Shown here in pieces: positions 28,995 through 38,716 of a DNA stretch of 64,000 bases (its first letter is position 1; the number at the start of each line of letters is the position of its first letter). The translations under genes and the position numbers were made by a program. The DNA is from Candidatus Nitrosopumilus sp. GTDB taxonomy: Archaea; Thermoproteota; Nitrososphaeria; Nitrososphaerales; Nitrosopumilaceae. The notes below the pieces were generated by a model. The model was given only the letters and a program-made list of their open reading frames with translations. It was not told the origin of the DNA and did no database searches. The stretch lies in NCBI GenBank assembly GCA_029255365.1, contig JAPFQF010000052.1, positions 1 to 64,000 of the forward strand, given 5' to 3'.

Positions 28995-29945
28995 ATGAAG
29001 GCTACATGTTTTGATGGAAAAAATATGAAATATGATGAAAACTATCCTGATCCAAAACCTGGAGAGGTATTGGTCAGAGTAAGTTTGGCTGGAATATGTG
29101 GAACTGACCTGGAAATTTTAGACGGCTATATGGCATATGATGGAATTTTGGGCCACGAGTTTGTCGGAACAGTAGAAAAATCTGACAATCCTGGTTTGAT
29201 TGGAAAGCGAGTTGTAGGTGAGATTAATGCCGGATGTGGGGTATGTGAATCCTGCAAAAGGGGGATGGATAGACATTGTCCAAACAGAACAGTTCTGGGA
29301 ATTTTAAAACGAGATGGCGCATTTGCTGAATTTTTATCATTACCTGAAAAAAACCTGCATGTAATTCCTGACTCCATAACTGATGAACAGGCTGTATTTG
29401 TTGAACCGTTAGCTGCCGCATTTGAGATTAAAGAGCAGGTGTCATTGCAACCGCAATGGAGTGTTGCAGTAGTAGGTGATGGACGACTAGCCCAACTGAT
29501 CATTCAAGTTTTAAAATTAACATGTCCTAATTTGACATGTTTTGGAAGACATCCGAGCAAACTTGTGAGTCTGGTGAATAGTGGAATAAAGATAAAAATT
29601 GGCATCGAACCATCTGACGAACAATCTTTTGACTTGGCAGTGGAGGCAACTGGGAGTAATTCTGGATTTGGAGATGCTATGAAATTGATCAAACCGCGAG
29701 GAACCGTTATACTGAAATCAACTATGGCGTCCAGGGAAAACCTAGACTTGACTCCAGCTGTAGTAAATGAAATTACGTTGATTGGATCCCGCTGTGGGCT
29801 ATTCAAACCAGCAATAGATGCACTGGCATCAGGAATTGTCTCAGTTGACTCTATGATTGACTCTACTTTTCCGCTGGAGCAATTTTTAAAAGCCATTGAA
29901 CATGCAAAAAAACCTGATACGCTGAAAGTATTTTTGAAACCATGA
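28995..29945 (+). CDS. Zinc-dependent MDR alcohol dehydrogenase family
   Basis: AGICGTDLEILDG, LGHEFVGTVE, CGVCESCKRGMDRHCPNR. Confidence 0.9.
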   Translation: MKATCFDGKNMKYDENYPDPKPGEVLVRVSLAGICGTDLEILDGYMAYDGILGHEFVGTVEKSDNPGLIGKRVVGEINAGCGVCESCKRGMDRHCPNRTVLGILKRDGAFAEFLSLPEKNLHVIPDSITDEQAVFVEPLAAAFEIKEQVSLQPQWSVAVVGDGRLAQLIIQVLKLTCPNLTCFGRHPSKLVSLVNSGIKIKIGIEPSDEQSFDLAVEATGSNSGFGDAMKLIKPRGTVILKSTMASRENLDLTPAVVNEITLIGSRCGLFKPAIDALASGIVSVDSMIDSTFPLEQFLKAIEHAKKPDTLKVFLKP

Positions 29946-30026
29946 CATTCCAAAACTTTAGGCACAAAATGTGCCTGTGAAAATACCTCGTAAGGTAATT
30001 TAGTAAGATTCCATTTTCAGAAGCAA

Positions 30027-30575
30027 ATGGAACCGTTTGATTCTTTTCTGATACTGATTGCAGATTTTTTAGGGGATCATCTTTACGAAGGAATTTTCTT
30101 GGCAGCACTACTTGAAACCATAATTCCTCCAATTCCTACATTGGCAATATTTCCAACTGCTGGATTTCTAGCATCTCAGCAAGGTGTGACCCTGCTTGGC
30201 TTGATTCCAATGATCATTCTTGGCGGAATCGGCTCAACAATTGGAACATCCGCTATCTATCTGATTGCGCTAAAGCTTGGACGCATTGCCTTACTTCGTT
30301 ATTTGAAATATGTCAAAGTAAATGAAAAAAAACTAGCGCGAGTGGAAGTTTGGTTTGAAAAATACGGTGACAAGGCGGTGTTTTTGGGAAGAATGGTTCC
30401 ATTAATGAGGGAGATGATTTCAATTCCTGCTGGATTGCTTAAAATGAGAATTCTAAAATTTGTCACATACACTTTTGCAGGCTCTCTAGTTTGGTCTACT
30501 GTGACTATTTTGTCTGGATATTATTTCGGCGCAACAATTGGTCTTGGCACTGGTATGATCGCACCCTTGCCTTAA
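30027..30575 (+). CDS. DedA family membrane protein
   Basis: ETIIPPIPTLAIFPTAGFLA, FLGRMVPLMREMISIPAGLLKM. Confidence 0.9.
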   Translation: MEPFDSFLILIADFLGDHLYEGIFLAALLETIIPPIPTLAIFPTAGFLASQQGVTLLGLIPMIILGGIGSTIGTSAIYLIALKLGRIALLRYLKYVKVNEKKLARVEVWFEKYGDKAVFLGRMVPLMREMISIPAGLLKMRILKFVTYTFAGSLVWSTVTILSGYYFGATIGLGTGMIAPLP

Positions 30576-30578
30576 AGA

Positions 30579-31370
30579 TCAAAAACTACCCAGTGTCTTC
30601 TGTTTCTTTTCTTCCCATATTAGCTCCCGCATACCCAACTGCATCCTCAAAGAGTTTGCAGTGGCAGGACCGAATCCTTCAAAGTGATTGTTTGCCATCA
30701 CCATTGCCGTTGGGACGTCTTCGATTTCTTGGAGTCTTTGTGCCCAATTGGCAATTAATTTTCCTTTGTTTTTTGAAACTTTGCCAAAATCTGAATCTGG
30801 AATGGACCTGTCTCCAATCAATCTGACATAAAGATAGTCTGCTGTAATCGGCATTGGGTTGTTCACTCCTACCACATCGTTCCAAACAAGGCAGTGCTTG
30901 TTTTGTTTTAGATATGTGATTGCATCTTGTGAAAACCATGACTCATGTCTTCCTTCAATTGGATATAGAAAATCATCTGGCAGCAAATCAAAGAGTTCTC
31001 CTAGTCTTGGTTTTGCCTCCTCAAATGACAATGATGGAGGCAGCTGCAAAACAAGTGCCGAAACCTTTTCATGAATTGGAGATAATGATGCCAAAAACGA
31101 AAAGACTTCAGAATTTACTCTGTCTAATCTTTTTTCATGTGTAATTGCAGATGGAAATTTTGCTGTAAATCTAAAATGTCGCGGAGTGTCCTCATTCCAT
31201 CGTCGCACGATTTCCTGTGCTGGAATTCTGTAAAATGTAGAATTTATCTCTGTGATTTCAAAAATCTGAGAATAATATTTGAGCCATTGGGAATTTTTTA
31301 GATTTCTAGGGTAAAATGAACCTGACCATCCTTGATAGCACCATCCTGTGCAGCCAACTTTGATATTCAT
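30579..31370 (-). CDS. DUF72 family protein
   Basis: VGCTGWCYQGWSGSFYP, EINSTFYRIP, NNHFEGFGPATANSLR. Confidence 0.9.
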   Translation of the reverse strand: MNIKVGCTGWCYQGWSGSFYPRNLKNSQWLKYYSQIFEITEINSTFYRIPAQEIVRRWNEDTPRHFRFTAKFPSAITHEKRLDRVNSEVFSFLASLSPIHEKVSALVLQLPPSLSFEEAKPRLGELFDLLPDDFLYPIEGRHESWFSQDAITYLKQNKHCLVWNDVVGVNNPMPITADYLYVRLIGDRSIPDSDFGKVSKNKGKLIANWAQRLQEIEDVPTAMVMANNHFEGFGPATANSLRMQLGMRELIWEEKKQKTLGSF

Positions 31371-31549
31371 AGTCTTTGCTGTAATTTTAAAATTTGAATT
31401 CTATTATACTTTGATAATTTTCTGGATTACGCAATAAATTCATCAGTTCGTATGACATTGTAAATTATTTTAAAATCAAATGGGAAACGAGGTGTGGTGG
31501 AAAACTAGACGAATTTTAGATACTTCTATCTCTTTCGTGTTTTCCTTTT

Positions 31550-31625
31550 CCTACCTGTCCGCTTACTCAAAGTTTCTCATCTGAATCTCAGCAGGTATGA
31601 TAGCCCTCGTCATACACTCTAAGTA
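31550..31625. ncRNA. Weak candidate structured RNA
   Basis: ACCTG...CAGGT enclosing CTGA-ATC-TCAG, then GTATGATAGCCCTCGTCATAC hairpin; intergenic; strand undetermined. Confidence 0.2.
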
Positions 31626-31741
31626 AAAATAAAATTTAAAGGGTTCTAGTATAATTCTTAAAATTCATTTAAATTTATCAAAAAATACGCACAAATTTAC
31701 ATGATCTTGCTAATCTACTTTATTATTCAACAACGCCTATA

Positions 31742-31865
31742 GACACTGAAGACAGAGTTTGGATATTCAAGCACAATATTCTATTGTCGTGTTACGTGCC
31801 AACGCATACTTGCTTGGCATTGTAAAGGATACCCGCAGAAAACTCTAGTCTTCTATTTTATTATT
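31742..31865 (+). ncRNA. Candidate multi-helix structured ncRNA with T-rich terminator
   Basis: Closing helix GAAGAC-A-GAGTTT(31748-31760)/AAACTC-TA-GTCTTC(31840-31853), hairpin ACAAT/ATTGT (31773-31787), hairpin TGCCAA-c-GCA/TGC-TTGGCA (31797-31819), followed by TATTTTATTATTTTTTT; TATA-like TTTATTAT about 25 nt upstream. Confidence 0.5.
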
Positions 31866-32239
31866 TTTTTAGCTTTTGCAAATACTGCTGACCACTGACT
31901 CCATGCAAGTCTGCCTGTATGTGTGTTTTGTTTTGACGGATGGTAAGATGTTAGAATTTCAAATCCGTCATAGGAAAATAATTTGTTGTGTCCAAACTTT
32001 TCCGGTTTTACTTTGTACAATTTACAAGTGGCATCATATGCAATTTTTCCAAGACACAAAATTGTTGTAATGTTTGCCAGAATTTCTTTTTCGTGCTCCA
32101 AATAATTGAAACAAGTCTCCATCTCTTCTCTTGTTGGTTTGTTATGCGGCGGTGCACATCTGACTGCTGCAGTAATATATGCATTGTGTAAAATCAATCC
32201 ATCATTTACATCTTGACTGGTTGGGATGGACGCAATCAA
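31853..32239 (-). pseudogene. Family-5 (UDGb-like) uracil-DNA glycosylase, 5'-truncated remnant
   Basis: DGLILHNAYITAAVRCAPPHNKPTREE and SYHPSKQNTHTGRL match the C-terminal half; N-terminal catalytic/GxxPG half missing and not present upstream. Confidence 0.65.
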
Positions 32240-32302
32240 CCATTGATTTTTCTTTAAACTATTCCATTAAAGAATCACTATGCATTGAATCTATTTTGCA
32301 TC

Positions 32303-33016
32303 TCAAACAGAAATATCTCTTCCTGGAACCAACTTGTTGATTTTTGGAACGTCATGAATTTCCAGTCCTTCTAAATATTCTAGCTCTTCTGAAACTAATT
32401 CTAAATCACCAAATGAGATCAAAATCCTGTCATTGTGTTTTATTTCATAAATATTTATGTTTGAATAGTGTTTTCCGTTTACCAAAAATGTCATAGAGTT
32501 ATCCTTATCAGTGCAGTATTGGCTTGAACTCTCCTCATAACCTAACTTCATACACTCCGATGTTATCTTTAATCCAAATGACGCAAACAACATTTCTAAT
32601 GGAACATCAGTTGCATGTTTGTGAACTAGGTATGGGTTATCATTTTCAAAATGTATGTACTTGCTTTGAATCTGAAACTGTGGATGCGAAAAGTCCAACA
32701 TGTCTCCGTTTACAAATACTGCCAACGCTGCATGTGAATGCTCGCTGCCAAACTGTCCAACTCCATAGTGCTTTGCCATCTCCTCCTCCAGTGACTTGAA
32801 GGTAGTATTATCCAAAATCTGTGAATCGATCTCACTTTGATTTAGAAAATAATACGAAAATGCCACTGCAGCTACCAAAATAAAGGCTATTCCAAATATG
32901 GCGAGTGATCTGCCTTTTGATTTTGATTCGATTTCAAAATATGCAGAGTTGCTCTCATCAACTCTTCCTGGAAGGCTAAAATCCGAATTCTCTTTGGGTA
33001 AAACCTTCTCAGTCAT
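32303..33016 (-). CDS. Single-TM hypothetical protein
   Basis: TM segment SLAIFGIAFILVAAVAFSYYF and conserved-looking extracytoplasmic domain. Confidence 0.65.
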   Translation of the reverse strand: MTEKVLPKENSDFSLPGRVDESNSAYFEIESKSKGRSLAIFGIAFILVAAVAFSYYFLNQSEIDSQILDNTTFKSLEEEMAKHYGVGQFGSEHSHAALAVFVNGDMLDFSHPQFQIQSKYIHFENDNPYLVHKHATDVPLEMLFASFGLKITSECMKLGYEESSSQYCTDKDNSMTFLVNGKHYSNINIYEIKHNDRILISFGDLELVSEELEYLEGLEIHDVPKINKLVPGRDISV

Positions 33017-33061
33017 GCAATACTCATAGTCATTTTATCGTATAAATTTCAATATCTTGAA

Positions 33062-34051
33062 TTATCTGTATTCTCCGCCGCAATCACCAATTACATCAAA
33101 GAGATCGTTTGCTTTTGCAGTTATGCTGTTAATCGATGAAATGTCTTGCGAGTCTAATTTTAAATCAAATACTTTGGCATTGTCTTCCCTATGTTCTTCA
33201 ATTCCTAGCCTTGCACCGACAATTACTCCTGCAACTTGCGGTCTATCTAAAACAAAACGTGTTGCAACATTTGCAATGCTGCAACTGTGTTTTTGTGATA
33301 TGCCACTTAACACAGATAACATCTCCTGGAACAACTGCCATCCGCCCCATGCATCTATCATGTTTTTGTATTTTTGTAGACTGGATGTGGCCAAATTACC
33401 TCTGTGTGGCTCATCTACTCCTACATATTTCTCAGAGAAAAACCCTCCGAGCAAAGTTCCGTAGGATAGAATCTTCATTCCGTGCTTTGCAAAAAATGGA
33501 GCCATCAATCTGTCTGGTCTTTGGTCTAAAATGGAATACTGAACCTGGTTTGACACTAGATTATACCCGTGCTCTTTCATGATCTTTACTTTCTCTGTAT
33601 CAAAGTTTGTCAGTCCTAGATGTTTGATTTTTCCTTTACTTTGTAACTTTGATAAATTATTTAGCGCATCAAGATAACTCGCATCATTGTAATCCCACCA
33701 GTGAAACTGCAGCAAATCAATACAGTCTGTTCTCATTTTTTTCAATGACTGATCGATATAGTGAGTCACTATGCTGTTGCTCATTGGACCTGGATTTGGA
33801 ACAAACTTTGTTAGTGCTTGAAATTTTTTCTCTGGACCTATTTTCTCTCTAAACTCACCAATCAAAGATTCCGCAGGACCGTAAATGTCTGCCAAATCCC
33901 ACGTTGTAAATCCTGAATCTTGATACTTTTCCATGTCACTAACTGCTAGTTCTGAATCAATCTGACCGTGACCCCCAGCAACTTGCCACATTCCGTTAAG
34001 AATTCTGCATATTTCCAGATCGTCTGCAAGAACAGCCTTCTCAATTGCCAT
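33062..34051 (-). CDS. Aldo/keto reductase family protein
   Basis: LNGMWQVAGGHG, GFTTWDLADIYG, DLLQFHWWDY, RFVLDRPQVAGVIVGAR. Confidence 0.92.
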   Translation of the reverse strand: MAIEKAVLADDLEICRILNGMWQVAGGHGQIDSELAVSDMEKYQDSGFTTWDLADIYGPAESLIGEFREKIGPEKKFQALTKFVPNPGPMSNSIVTHYIDQSLKKMRTDCIDLLQFHWWDYNDASYLDALNNLSKLQSKGKIKHLGLTNFDTEKVKIMKEHGYNLVSNQVQYSILDQRPDRLMAPFFAKHGMKILSYGTLLGGFFSEKYVGVDEPHRGNLATSSLQKYKNMIDAWGGWQLFQEMLSVLSGISQKHSCSIANVATRFVLDRPQVAGVIVGARLGIEEHREDNAKVFDLKLDSQDISSINSITAKANDLFDVIGDCGGEYR

Positions 34052-34100
34052 GTATCAATACAATTTTTCTTTGGAATATAGTTTACTTGGCTAATATTGA

Positions 34101-34688
34101 GTGAAATATTCAGAGCTGTGGAATATTTTGGATCTGGTAAAAAGTGCGGAATTGTTTGCAAAGAGCAAACATGCAGGACAATTCGGAGCAGATGGAACTA
34201 CACCTTATTCAAAACATCTGGATGCTGTTGTAAACAGACTCAAAAGTTTGGGTGTGATTGATGAGCAGATATTTTGTGCAGGGTGGCTTCATGACACAAT
34301 AGAAAAAACTGAAACTACTTTTGATAATTTGTACGAGCAGTTTGAAAGCGAAATTGCAGTGCTGGTGTCATCTCTATCAAAAGACATGACACTGACTAGA
34401 AAAAAGAGAGAGCAAGCATATGTCATTCAACTCAGAGAATCATCATTCAGTGCAAAACTAATCAAACTTTGCGATATTTCTGCAAACCTGGGTGATCTGA
34501 AAAACTATGATGCATCAAAATCAAAGAAACTACGAATAGTAAAACAACTGAGAAATTATCTGAGTGTTATCAAAAATGATGTTGTTGGGAACAAAGACTA
34601 TCCCTATACGCAGTCTCTTATAGAAAGTGCCAATGCAATTTTTGTAAAGTTTGGCCAGATGCCGATATCTGTTCAGGCAAAATCGTAA
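34101..34688 (+). CDS. HD-domain (p)ppGpp hydrolase-like (MESH1/SpoT-like) protein
   Basis: KHAGQFGADGTTPYSKHLDAVVNRL, AGWLHDTIEKTETTFDNL, LIKLCDISANLGDL. Confidence 0.82.
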   Translation: MKYSELWNILDLVKSAELFAKSKHAGQFGADGTTPYSKHLDAVVNRLKSLGVIDEQIFCAGWLHDTIEKTETTFDNLYEQFESEIAVLVSSLSKDMTLTRKKREQAYVIQLRESSFSAKLIKLCDISANLGDLKNYDASKSKKLRIVKQLRNYLSVIKNDVVGNKDYPYTQSLIESANAIFVKFGQMPISVQAKS

Positions 34689-34742
34689 ATTAGCCGCAAA
34701 TCATTTCAAAAATCTTAAATCCGTAAATTTCCTAGTAAATTC

Positions 34743-35141
34743 ATGAGTGAAACAGAGGATTTTGAAGTTCTAGACAAACTAAACAACAAGTATTTCACCG
34801 AGCTCGAGACTTCAGTTCCACATGTACAACAAACATTATTTGATTTACAAAATGAATGCTACAAGTCATGGAGAAACGCAATTACTGCAAATACTTCACT
34901 ATGCAAAGAATTTCTAAATATCTCAGGATCAACATTCCCAAAGACTGCACAAGATCTAGTGGAAAATATGAGTGAGGAGGCTCTGAAATTCCGCTCTATG
35001 TGCAACAAACTTGTAATATCAAATATTGAATCGATAAAGAATGCCACGAAGGCATGGAATGACAATGCTGATACGTTTGTAGAATTGAACAGAAAAATAA
35101 TGCACTATTGGCTATCTGTATTTTCTCCAAAAAGAAACTAG
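34743..35141 (+). CDS. Alpha-helical hypothetical protein
   Basis: 132-aa ORF with helical heptad-like pattern. Confidence 0.6.
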   Translation: MSETEDFEVLDKLNNKYFTELETSVPHVQQTLFDLQNECYKSWRNAITANTSLCKEFLNISGSTFPKTAQDLVENMSEEALKFRSMCNKLVISNIESIKNATKAWNDNADTFVELNRKIMHYWLSVFSPKRN

Positions 35142-35242
35142 TCTAATAACACTACAGCGATTATTGCTACAATACTGACAATCATGGCAATTATTGCATA
35201 CTTGCTTTTCTCACTCCATCCTTCTTTTACGGTTATTCTCAT
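35138..35242 (-). CDS. Possible 34-aa single-TM microprotein
   Basis: Manual translation MRITVKEGWSEKSKYAIIAMIVSIVAIIAVVLLD*. Confidence 0.3.
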   Translation of the reverse strand: MRITVKEGWSEKSKYAIIAMIVSIVAIIAVVLLD

Positions 35243-35333
35243 GATGTATGCTTCAAATTCTTTGTATTCATTTATGCCTATTGCTAGTTATCACAGAAAT
35301 ATCTAAATCACTACCATCCAACATCTAATCATC

Positions 35334-36617
35334 TTGGAACTACCACGCGGAATGAAAGACTTTGAAGGTGAAGAAAACGCAGACATTGAGCACGTCAGGT
35401 CTCATTTTAAGAAGTTGTCAAACTTGTACGGATTTTCATTCATGGATCCGTCTCCAATCGAGCTATTGTCAACACTAGAAACAAAGTCTGGCCCTGGAAT
35501 TAGAGACGAAATTTATTATTTCAAAGACAAAGGGGAGAGAGAAGTAGCATTACGTTTTGACTTTACAATGGGGCTCACAAGGTATGCGACTGCCCAAAAA
35601 TCAATGAAACTTCCGGCAAAAATCTCCGCATTTGGAGGAGTGTTTCGATATGATGAGCCACAAAAAGGAAGATACCGATACTTTCACCAATGGGATATCG
35701 AAATTTATGGCAAGGCTAGCCTTGAATCGGAAGCAGAAATCATAGAAATTACATCCAGATTATTTGATTCTCTATTACTCAAGAATATCACAATTGATGT
35801 CAATCACAGAAATCTTGTAGAGTCTTACATCAACAAAGTCTTTGATTCAAAAGATCCGGAACTGGTTGCTGATATTTTACGTGCAGTAGATAAGATTGCA
35901 AAAAAATCAAAGGAGCAAATCATGAAAGAATTTCAAGACAAGGGCTATGCAACAGAAAAACTGGAAAAAATTCTGGAATTCTCACAAATCAAAGGCTCTA
36001 TTGCAGACGTAGAAAAAGCATTTGATGTTTCACAGCTAGAATCTTGGAATGAACTAAAACAATTAATCGACTCGCTAGAGAATAGGGGAGTTTCAAATGT
36101 CAGAATTAATTTTGGAATTGTTAGAGGATTGGACTACTATTCGGGTATAGTCTTTGAAGTATTTGATAAAAATTCTACTCTAGGCGCATTGGCAGGCGGT
36201 GGACGATATGACACCCTGACTAAAGCATTCAACAGGGAAGATATTGGTGCAACAGGAGTTGCAGGCGGGGTTGAAAGAATCATCCTGACAATGCAAGATC
36301 AAAAAATAATTTCTAAATTAAATCAAAACAGAGTTGCCGTGCTATACATAAACGAAGAAATGCAAAAAGTTGCTCATTCCATTACATCGCTGTTAAGACT
36401 AAACAACATTCCAACTGATATTGATTTGGCAGGACGTAACATGAAAAAACAAATGGATATTGCAACAAATGCTAAATTTGCAATAATTGTTGGACCGCAG
36501 GAATTAGAAAATGGAGATGTCATTCTCAAAGATATGGTGAATGGAACTGAAGGAACCATATCTTTAGAAAAGCTAACTGAAGATCCGAAATCTATTCTTA
36601 ATTTAGAAATGCTCTAG
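35334..36617 (+). CDS. hisS: Histidyl-tRNA synthetase (TTG start)
   Basis: LPRGMKDFEGEE, RFDFTMGLTRY, FRYDEPQKGRYRYFHQWDIEIYG, GIVRGLDYYSGIVFEV. Confidence 0.95.
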   Translation: MELPRGMKDFEGEENADIEHVRSHFKKLSNLYGFSFMDPSPIELLSTLETKSGPGIRDEIYYFKDKGEREVALRFDFTMGLTRYATAQKSMKLPAKISAFGGVFRYDEPQKGRYRYFHQWDIEIYGKASLESEAEIIEITSRLFDSLLLKNITIDVNHRNLVESYINKVFDSKDPELVADILRAVDKIAKKSKEQIMKEFQDKGYATEKLEKILEFSQIKGSIADVEKAFDVSQLESWNELKQLIDSLENRGVSNVRINFGIVRGLDYYSGIVFEVFDKNSTLGALAGGGRYDTLTKAFNREDIGATGVAGGVERIILTMQDQKIISKLNQNRVAVLYINEEMQKVAHSITSLLRLNNIPTDIDLAGRNMKKQMDIATNAKFAIIVGPQELENGDVILKDMVNGTEGTISLEKLTEDPKSILNLEML

Positions 36618-37263
36618 TCAACATCATGATCTCAGGACCGCTCGTCATTGATCCTACAACCATGCAATGATTATTTACCAAAATTCCAGACGAGACATAT
36701 GGAACGCCATTGTTTATGGAGCTCGGCTCAATTTTTACGCCTAGAAAATCAGATATTGTCTTCATTTCTTCCTCGTTTGCTTCTGGATGGATTGCAGCAC
36801 CGGTCGCATTTGCTACTAGGACAACACCCGTCAGGTTGAACCCTGCAATCTTTTTCTGAAGTACCTCGACTCCCAAAACATCTGATATAGTTTGACAATC
36901 TTGTTTTGATAGCAGAGGGGATACAACCGCTCCTTTGTCATTGGCACAGATTACATTTCCAATTGCATTAAATTTGGTATCTAAAACTCCCACTTCCAAA
37001 TCCGTTTCATCTTTTAGATAATCATATTCATTTTGATAAGCTGTATTTGGAAGCAATATTCCCTTATTGTTCATTACTGACAATGCACCAATTAATCTGG
37101 TATTTGCAATGGCGGTATTGTAAATTTCTATTTTTAGATATTCTGCAAGCTTGTCAGATTTGGTTTGAGCAAATCCCATTGGAACTAGACCTATACTGTC
37201 GTTGACTGCAACGTACACTCCAAGGTTTGGTCCTCTATACACATCATACTTGATAATATCCAT
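36598..37263 (-). CDS. eif6: Translation initiation factor aIF6
   Basis: NLGVYVAVNDSIGLVP, GNVICANDKGAVVSP, VANATGAAIHPEANEEEM. Confidence 0.93.
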   Translation of the reverse strand: MDIIKYDVYRGPNLGVYVAVNDSIGLVPMGFAQTKSDKLAEYLKIEIYNTAIANTRLIGALSVMNNKGILLPNTAYQNEYDYLKDETDLEVGVLDTKFNAIGNVICANDKGAVVSPLLSKQDCQTISDVLGVEVLQKKIAGFNLTGVVLVANATGAAIHPEANEEEMKTISDFLGVKIEPSSINNGVPYVSSGILVNNHCMVVGSMTSGPEIMMLTRAFLN

Positions 37264-37362
37264 ATCCAGAGTATTGATCCTTGATCGTTATGAACGTAAG
37301 GAATTTTCCCTTCCTATTTGATCGATTCTTTACTTGTTTGCTCGTATCGGATCTATCTAGCT

Positions 37363-37373
37363 TTAAATAATAA
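37363..37373 (+). promoter_or_regulatory. Putative TATA box of ferredoxin gene 1 (TTTAAATAATA)
   Basis: 19 nt between start codon and element; same as the paralog. Confidence 0.6.
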
Positions 37374-37901
<528 letters not shown>

Positions 37902-37977
37902 TCTAAAATATCTTGACCTAGAAATTTTTAATTTTTCTATTTATTTTTAAATTTAGTCCCGACTAATTTTATCTAGA

Positions 37978-37988
37978 TTTAAATAATA
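37978..37988 (+). promoter_or_regulatory. Putative TATA box of ferredoxin gene 2 (TTTAAATAATA)
   Basis: Identical 11-mer at the same distance from ATG as in gene 1. Confidence 0.6.
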
Positions 37989-38006
37989 TTCTGAAATAAT
38001 CAAACC

Positions 38007-38555
38007 ATGGTAGATCTACAAATCCCTGAAGATTTTTGTCACAACGATGTAAAACCAAAAGGAAAAACAAGCCATTCAAATGGTGAAAATTTCCACTATA
38101 TTTGGGGTGACGGAAGAACTGACGGTGCAGCCTTTTCAAACGAAGATGTGATAGCAGCCTACGAAGCAAGAGGAGAAAAACAAGTTCCTCTAGGAATTCA
38201 TGGCACTTCTGTCGCAGTCGATTGGGATTCGTGTGTTGCAGCTGGCGCTTGCATGAGTGTATGTCCAGTTCAAACATTCGAATGGTTCAGAACCGAACAA
38301 GATATTCCAGCAAAAGATGTTATTGGAAAAACTTTTGACGGTACCGGTAAGACAGAACAAGACGAAAGATTAGATTATACAGACAAATCAATGCCAATCC
38401 GAGAACATGATTGCACTGTTTGTATGGCTTGTCAAGAAATCTGTCCAGAAGGAGCAATTCTTATCGAATCATCTAACCAAGAATGGCACGAGAAAGCAGC
38501 CGGAACTTACATACTAATGAAATCCGGATCTGAAAACCCTCACGCACACGATTAA
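38007..38555 (+). CDS. Ferredoxin, tandem paralog
   Basis: DWDSCVAAGACMSVCPVQTFEW and CTVCMACQEICPEGAI. Confidence 0.93.
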   Translation: MVDLQIPEDFCHNDVKPKGKTSHSNGENFHYIWGDGRTDGAAFSNEDVIAAYEARGEKQVPLGIHGTSVAVDWDSCVAAGACMSVCPVQTFEWFRTEQDIPAKDVIGKTFDGTGKTEQDERLDYTDKSMPIREHDCTVCMACQEICPEGAILIESSNQEWHEKAAGTYILMKSGSENPHAHD

Positions 38556-38630
38556 AAAGAATTTTTTTCTTTTTTCTTATTTTTCTATTTTTTATCAACA
38601 GATTTTAACCACTGTTATCCAAGATTTTTT

Positions 38631-38714
38631 GCAGAGGTCGCCTAGCTCGGTAGGGCGCGGGCCTTGAGAGCCTGTGTGCGCAAGCATACGGGGGTTCAAA
38701 TCCCTCTCTCTGCG
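38631..38714 (+). tRNA. tRNA-Ser (TGA)
   Basis: GCAGAGG/TCTCTGC acceptor, loop CTTGAGA, long variable arm, discriminator G. Confidence 0.94.
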
Positions 38715-38716
38715 TT

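Noticed and set aside
31490-31625. C/D-box sRNA on the minus strand
   Set aside because: CTGA and AGATGA are present, but a complete C/D/C'/D' set with correct spacing is not.
31742-31865. RNase P RNA or SRP RNA
   Set aside because: Too short, and lacking the conserved motifs I know for these RNAs.
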